A stretch of 64,000 nucleotides of DNA. Origin: Atopomonas hussainii. GTDB lineage: Bacteria; Pseudomonadota; Gammaproteobacteria; Pseudomonadales; Pseudomonadaceae. Under the pieces are notes generated by a model, which worked only from the letters and a program-made list of their open reading frames with translations, searched no databases and was not told the DNA's origin. The position numbers and the translations under genes are program-made. Numbering within the stretch: the first letter of the stretch is position 1; every line of letters begins with the position of its first letter. Below, one piece after another: positions 61,701 through 64,000 of the stretch. The stretch spans positions 1 through 64,000 of the forward strand of contig NZ_FOAS01000009.1 in NCBI RefSeq assembly GCF_900109735.1, written 5' to 3'.

Positions 61701-62562
61701 GGTAGATAGCTGAAATACCGCCTAGAGCCCAAGCGCGTCCGACGAGGCTCGGCTCGTTGTTGCCAATATAGTTAATGCTTAGTTGCGGTGTGAGGCCGTT
61801 AATGCCCTCTGGCAAAGACACTGGGTAGCCGTATTGCGCATCGCCGCTGGCAGAAACCCCGGCGGCAGGCAAGGCAAGGTTTAGCGCCGAAAAACTTTGT
61901 GGGCTGTCGTCAAGCTGGCCTGGTGTAGATGGATTGCTGGGCGTCGTCGGAGTATCAGACTGCGCGACAAGCTCGCCATTGATTAGGGAAAAGCTTTTTT
62001 GCCCTTGTGTTGGATGCTTGATGCGCAGGTCGAGTTTGCCGTCGGCGTTCCAGTCACCTTGTGTGACGGTCACGCCATTGCTGGCAGCCAGCTCTATGCC
62101 TAGCCCCTGCGCGCTTTGTGTTGCAAGCAGTCCTTGGCTTTGTGGGTTGCCACTGACAATGAGTAAATCACTGCCTGCTTGCTGTGGCTGCATGATTAGG
62201 TCGGCCAAACCATCGCCATTCACATCGCCAGTCTGCAACTGATACGCCAATGGCTGCCAGTTGACCTTGTTGAGCTCGCTTAATGGTGGGTTGTAGAGAT
62301 GGCTGTAGCCCGCGCCATTCTTTAGTAGCACCACTGGCGGAAAGGGTGCTTTGAGAGGAATTGCTGCGGGTAACTCAAGGCCGATCAGGGCAAAACCGTC
62401 ACGTGGCTTTAAGTAGATGTCGGGCTGACCATCGCCGTTGTAGTCCCCGGTTAATGCTTGAACGCGGGCGGTATTCCATTGCGCAGCATAACTTGGCGTG
62501 GAAAGGGCAAATGTGGCGGTGGCGAGAATAGGCAGCGCCAGACGCAGAGCGTGACGGTTCAT
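55759..62562 (-). CDS. SpvB/TcdB/Rhs-type secreted protein with variable tip
   Basis: 2267 residues. Order of parts: signal peptide (MNRHALRLALPILATATF, cleaved near YAA-QWN), three FG-GAP/VCBS-like repeats (GDYNGDGQPD, GDVNGDGLAD, GDWNADGKLD), an SpvB-like N-terminal domain from about residue 215 (FSALNLALPAAGVSASGDAQ, YPVSLPEGINGLTPQLSINY), more FG-GAP repeats (DWNGDGIDD, DFDGDGKDE, DLNGDGLQD), a TcdB-middle-like region (LLSKVDNGAGNVVSYEYT), dozens of YD repeats, the Rhs core end (NRYSYVFN...DPTGYF) and a C-terminal tip of about 243 residues that is not a known toxin domain to me. AAGGGA lies 6 bases before the ATG. Confidence 0.92.
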   Translation of the reverse strand: MNRHALRLALPILATATFALSTPSYAAQWNTARVQALTGDYNGDGQPDIYLKPRDGFALIGLELPAAIPLKAPFPPVVLLKNGAGYSHLYNPPLSELNKVNWQPLAYQLQTGDVNGDGLADLIMQPQQAGSDLLIVSGNPQSQGLLATQSAQGLGIELAASNGVTVTQGDWNADGKLDLRIKHPTQGQKSFSLINGELVAQSDTPTTPSNPSTPGQLDDSPQSFSALNLALPAAGVSASGDAQYGYPVSLPEGINGLTPQLSINYIGNNEPSLVGRAWALGGISAIYRCAKTIAQDGAYAPIALASSDRLCLDGMRLQLASGQYLQPGSVYYTELDSFSRITQKGTANNPIFEVKTQSGQIIEYGGATASIRSQGKVTEYLWAINTASDRFGNNINYSYEESASSLVPSEIRYADIEVKFTYADGTEKLPKYFGGGFSESTKLLKTIDVNAGSQRLSNVTLGYGASTLNSQQHVLKHIQSCAWSNGEKSCIAPATFDYSDASTQLQSAKPFTDTLGGMTRKMANPSMFSLDWNGDGIDDMFTTTMEVGSQGQIGNYIHTVNIFKKDGSYTQKTIYKEPLLTFSADKADFDGDGKDEVYFLKLISQSNVGSTQYWTMQWLMASEAGIKPITGQWQAPALSMMASYTISNANGLFLKGTSTDINNDGRTDLILPFNGQWTAFISTSTAGAFNFTNKPALSGFTTQEYPWIGTLGSDPAGGAQITTNKASQLHAAVIRDNTTTTPSALINLGVTLNRSAGADLNGDGLQDFIVPDASNKVTVMLNTGGALSANLFKKVPTSFDASEVLPTFKYRSSEGDYPAKAADLNGDGRQEIIYTAKDSRYLRLSFNNEQLTAAPLGISTSRMFVNDFSKLSASCQTQINQFNSFISQITDPAAKAAFRSMLDLIYAGTCAYNPDGMHGDPAMYYIGNFTGSGADSIIVGTPVFTTLNAATTYYSGDKWHLYTQSREFPELLSKVDNGAGNVVSYEYTTLHDTSVATAANDAVYPDVAYRAPKPVVKQLLSSDGVGGTRTQSYRYQGAKLNRQGRGFLGFASIEVQDQARESRVVRQLRQDFPYIGALKQEEQYLADKLNLRVTNTWADKQRVAGKVFFPYLANAVNEQFEAGVAVAAQSTAYEYDADYGTLTSTIEKTAATAAGLGSPQRTVTVTRQYQNDSADWLIGFLRQETHTSSANGVARTRTHTYQAKPGTLAVASQTQYLGDADNALQTSFTYDGQGRLTSSTQSAAGLPARTTTLSDYQGPWPQTVKNPLNHTLRKTYDRATGQVLTSTDANDLTTTNRYDAFGRVLSTLNPDGSLHTTAYKICGQGAVVCPARAKLAVQQRTTNSNGDQQGAPEQWQYLDQLGRTLQTRHQSFDGNWVKVDQTYDALGRITHTTEPYVQTSTPLVTVWDNQDRPRQRQLPGGATLSFDYGANSTGGTWRQYSLSYEENGRKTRVERRENNALGQLVLSVNAAGSAEANQTRYQYDADGNLARVEINADPRTQVQMSYDLAGNRITLSDPNSGLQRYHYNAFGELRETVASDGSKIVNQYDPLSRLTTREDLAGDGSVQDASTWQYDQAANGIGLLSAMGKHNQSFLQVYSYDQLSRLQMRQTSIRANDQVLTYNDGQVYDGFSRPSTVQDASGFRYTMHYNGYGYLAGESNHADSKPLRQILAQNARGQATRIAYGNGIVSEKTYDDDTGWLKQIISGTQAGPVQHLSYQYGQNGVLLSRSDARGLTESFNYDLLQRLTSSTRVLGSETLSDTYRYDNLGNLLQNPQFTQLDYGQYDATGQSHCAAQGAQTPPGPHAVLKSTAGYYCYDSRGNQITAPNRQVSYSLYDKPLRITHNGQHSDFQYDPERRRFLQVSPQRITVYLDEGRFEEILDNGKRWQNSYIDGYLQVQRDPGSNQLRLNYQLQDQLGSLETVTDANGALLEKRSYAPFGGVRGADWSNTPAALLTTRRGFTDHEHLAESGLIHMNGRAYDPALGRFLSADIVYQDTANAQFFNRYSYVFNSPFSGVDPTGYFCIGFCGLNIPFTDIPLGYELNDLPEKNLMQKPNFLLNGLSGQQLPAHRDYGLTDLEALHNIERYMDLKSYYSTGKNFDAKGVALRGAAVAGGTGQIALGIQTCAGVITCSIGGAITLKGLDNVIAAFRGKDTYAQKGLEQGLTWMSAQNMGQLTTEEIKRYSILTNAALDLSTSAYGVSRMVPLKSDISISSRHYFQEPNIRRSLFVRDPMLFERAWRQTSSGLLVTEGILSTTTVIDAYGRAR

Positions 62563-62694
62563 GCAGTCCCTTGCTTGAAAGTGGATTCTTGCAGGGTTTT
62601 AGCAATAAGAGCTCTGTTTGGCTATATGCTTATAGCTAAATATACAAAATCAGCCTCGCGCCATACCTTGGTTGGGCCTTTGGTTTTGTGTGAG

Positions 62695-63183
62695 TTAGCG
62701 CAGTTCTTGGCTGCTTTTAGTGCAAAACCGATTGGCTTGATCGGCGCTGCTTAAGTAACCGAAATCGCGGCTGCAGGCGGCGAAGCTGTTGTAGGGCTTG
62801 AGCGTGAGGCGCTGGCGGTCGATGTGCACGAGGTAGGATTTTCGGTAGTCGCGCCGCTCTTCCCAGCTGCTAATGCTTTGCGTGCTGGTGGCGCAGCGGT
62901 ATTGGATGTGGGCGGAAAAGCCTTGAATCAGGTCGCGGCGAAAGACGTGGAAGTAATGCGGCCAGTCGCCTTGTTGGCCAGACTGCCAAGCGGCGTTGCA
63001 CTGATCCAAGCTGGTCACGGCGTCTTCGTGGAGGAAGATGCTGTAGCTCATATTGCTGCCATCGAGTTTGAGTTGGCCGATGAGGTAGATCGGCTCGCTG
63101 CGGTCGGCTGGCGGTTCTTCCACGGCGAACGCGGTAGCGCTAAGGCAGGTGCAGAGCAGCGAGATGGCAAGGTGCTTAAGCAT
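62695..63183 (-). CDS. Hypothetical secreted protein
   Basis: 162 residues with a signal peptide (LLCTCLSATAFA-VEEP). The mature part has conserved-looking Cys and Trp residues (DQCNAAWQSGQQGDW, IQYRCATSTQS, FAACSRDFGYL, NRFCTKSS). I do not recognise the family. AGGTC precedes the ATG. It lies 132 bases upstream of the Rhs-like gene on the same strand; a functional link is not established. Confidence 0.7.
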   Translation of the reverse strand: MLKHLAISLLCTCLSATAFAVEEPPADRSEPIYLIGQLKLDGSNMSYSIFLHEDAVTSLDQCNAAWQSGQQGDWPHYFHVFRRDLIQGFSAHIQYRCATSTQSISSWEERRDYRKSYLVHIDRQRLTLKPYNSFAACSRDFGYLSSADQANRFCTKSSQELR

Positions 63184-63246
63184 GGGGTGACCTGTGTTTT
63201 TTGCGCCAGAGTAGCAAAGTAGTCGTGCGGTGACCTTGATGGTGTT

Positions 63247-63969
63247 TTAAAAATCACCCCACAGTTGCTGCGCCAAGCTGAGGGCGACAATCGGCGCGGT
63301 TTCGGTGCGAAGCACGCGTGGGCCGAAACAGGCTTGGGTGAAGCCAGCGGCGCAGGCAGCGTTCACTTCGGCGTCGGTGAGGCCGCCTTCAGGGCCGATC
63401 AGTAAGGCCAAACGCTGCGGCTTAGCGAGGCTAGCAATCGGCTGGGCGTGCTCGGGGTGCAGCACTAAACGCAGGTCTTCGTCGCGTTCGGCTTGCCAGT
63501 CGGCCAGTGCTTGCGGAGCGAGGATTTCTGGCACGCTGGAGCGGCCGCATTGCTCGCAGGCGCTGATTGCCACTTGCTGCCAGTGTTGCAGGCGTTTGTC
63601 TTGGCGCTCGTCCGAGAGGCGTACTTCACAGCGTTCGCTAAACAGCGGGGTGATGCGATTGACGCCCAGCTCAGTGGCCTTCTGGATCGCCCAATCCATG
63701 CGCTCGCCGCGCGACAGTACTTGGCCCAAGTGCACGTGCAACGGTGAGTCCGGCTGGCCGGTGAACTGCTCGTTAAGGTCGGCCTGCACGGCCTTCTTGC
63801 TCACCTCGCTGAGCACACCGCGAAACTCCTGCCCGCTGCCGTCAAACAACTGCACCGCATCGCCCGTTTTTAAGCGCAACACTTTAGCCATGTAGTGCGC
63901 CGTGGCTTCCGGCAGCGTTTGCTCGCCGAGGTGTAGGGCTTGGGCAATATAAAAACGGGACAAACGCAT
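63247..63969 (-). CDS. rsmE: 16S rRNA m3U1498 methyltransferase
   Basis: 240-residue SPOUT methyltransferase acting on uridine 1498 of 16S rRNA. N-terminal PUA-like barrel (RFYIAQALHLGEQTLPEATAHYMAKVLRLKTGDAVQLFDGSG) and the SAM-binding knot with LLIGPEGGLTDAEV and GPRVLRTETAPIVALSL, which are diagnostic. Family length is 240-250. The start is at the right edge of the window. Confidence 0.96.
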   Translation of the reverse strand: MRLSRFYIAQALHLGEQTLPEATAHYMAKVLRLKTGDAVQLFDGSGQEFRGVLSEVSKKAVQADLNEQFTGQPDSPLHVHLGQVLSRGERMDWAIQKATELGVNRITPLFSERCEVRLSDERQDKRLQHWQQVAISACEQCGRSSVPEILAPQALADWQAERDEDLRLVLHPEHAQPIASLAKPQRLALLIGPEGGLTDAEVNAACAAGFTQACFGPRVLRTETAPIVALSLAQQLWGDF

Positions 63970-64000
63970 GATGCAGGCTCGCGGTGTGGGGTGGGCAGTT

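Overview
The window is a piece of a GC-rich gammaproteobacterial chromosome, almost certainly Pseudomonas or a close relative in the Pseudomonadaceae. The support is gene order as well as gene content: algP, an FKBP-type isomerase, algQ/rsd and a DsbB-type oxidoreductase lie side by side (39754-42480), dtd overlaps pip (45421-46826), and aguBA and betIBA are organised as in pseudomonads. No tRNA, rRNA, CRISPR array or transposase was found.

Layout. 1-1738: an AT-rich unknown membrane protein, then about 0.9 kb without a gene that holds an inverted pair of diverged repeat modules, REP-like hairpins and two matching palindromes before aguB. 1739-3894: aguB and aguA (agmatine to putrescine); aguA carries an apparent 7-bp slippage frameshift that drives it through its own terminator. 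3872-8711: choline to glycine betaine (betI, betB, betA) plus a choline-binding protein, with a BetI-type operator. 8819-14576: a three-gene operon for a FadL-type porin, a DUF1254/DUF1214 protein and a membrane-anchored beta-propeller. 14783-16996: a PfkB-type sugar kinase and an Old Yellow Enzyme homologue.

17140-21858: a compact operon of exported cupredoxin, membrane GGDEF-EAL protein, DUF3034 outer-membrane protein, truncated-haemoglobin lipoprotein and MerR regulator. This is the best candidate for a poorly described sensory system. 21855-33538: sterol desaturase-like protein, hydrolase, elbB, thioesterase, two more c-di-GMP proteins, lysE- and terC-family membrane proteins, an isochorismatase-like hydrolase and an acyl-CoA dehydrogenase behind three identical palindromes. 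33636-39698: ABC-F ATPase, TIGR02444 protein, a divergent hydrolase/TetR pair with a nested palindromic operator, and an amidohydrolase.

39754-54499: the algP-algQ region, a 7TM diguanylate cyclase, dtd-pip, several lipoproteins and small conserved proteins, a tandem thioredoxin-fold protein, VOC/LysR and GlxA-type regulators. 54509-62562: two paralogous small secreted cysteine proteins, a REP-like stretch, a small membrane ORF that starts exactly at the stop codon of a 2267-residue SpvB/TcdB/Rhs-type secreted protein, and that protein itself; this looks like a polymorphic toxin with a replaceable AT-rich C-terminal tip and a candidate immunity gene. The window ends with a secreted unknown and rsmE. 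Four proteins of c-di-GMP turnover within 27 kb, two of them with degenerate cyclase motifs, suggest that second-messenger signalling is a recurring theme. Family names come from recognition of motifs by eye; no database search was run.
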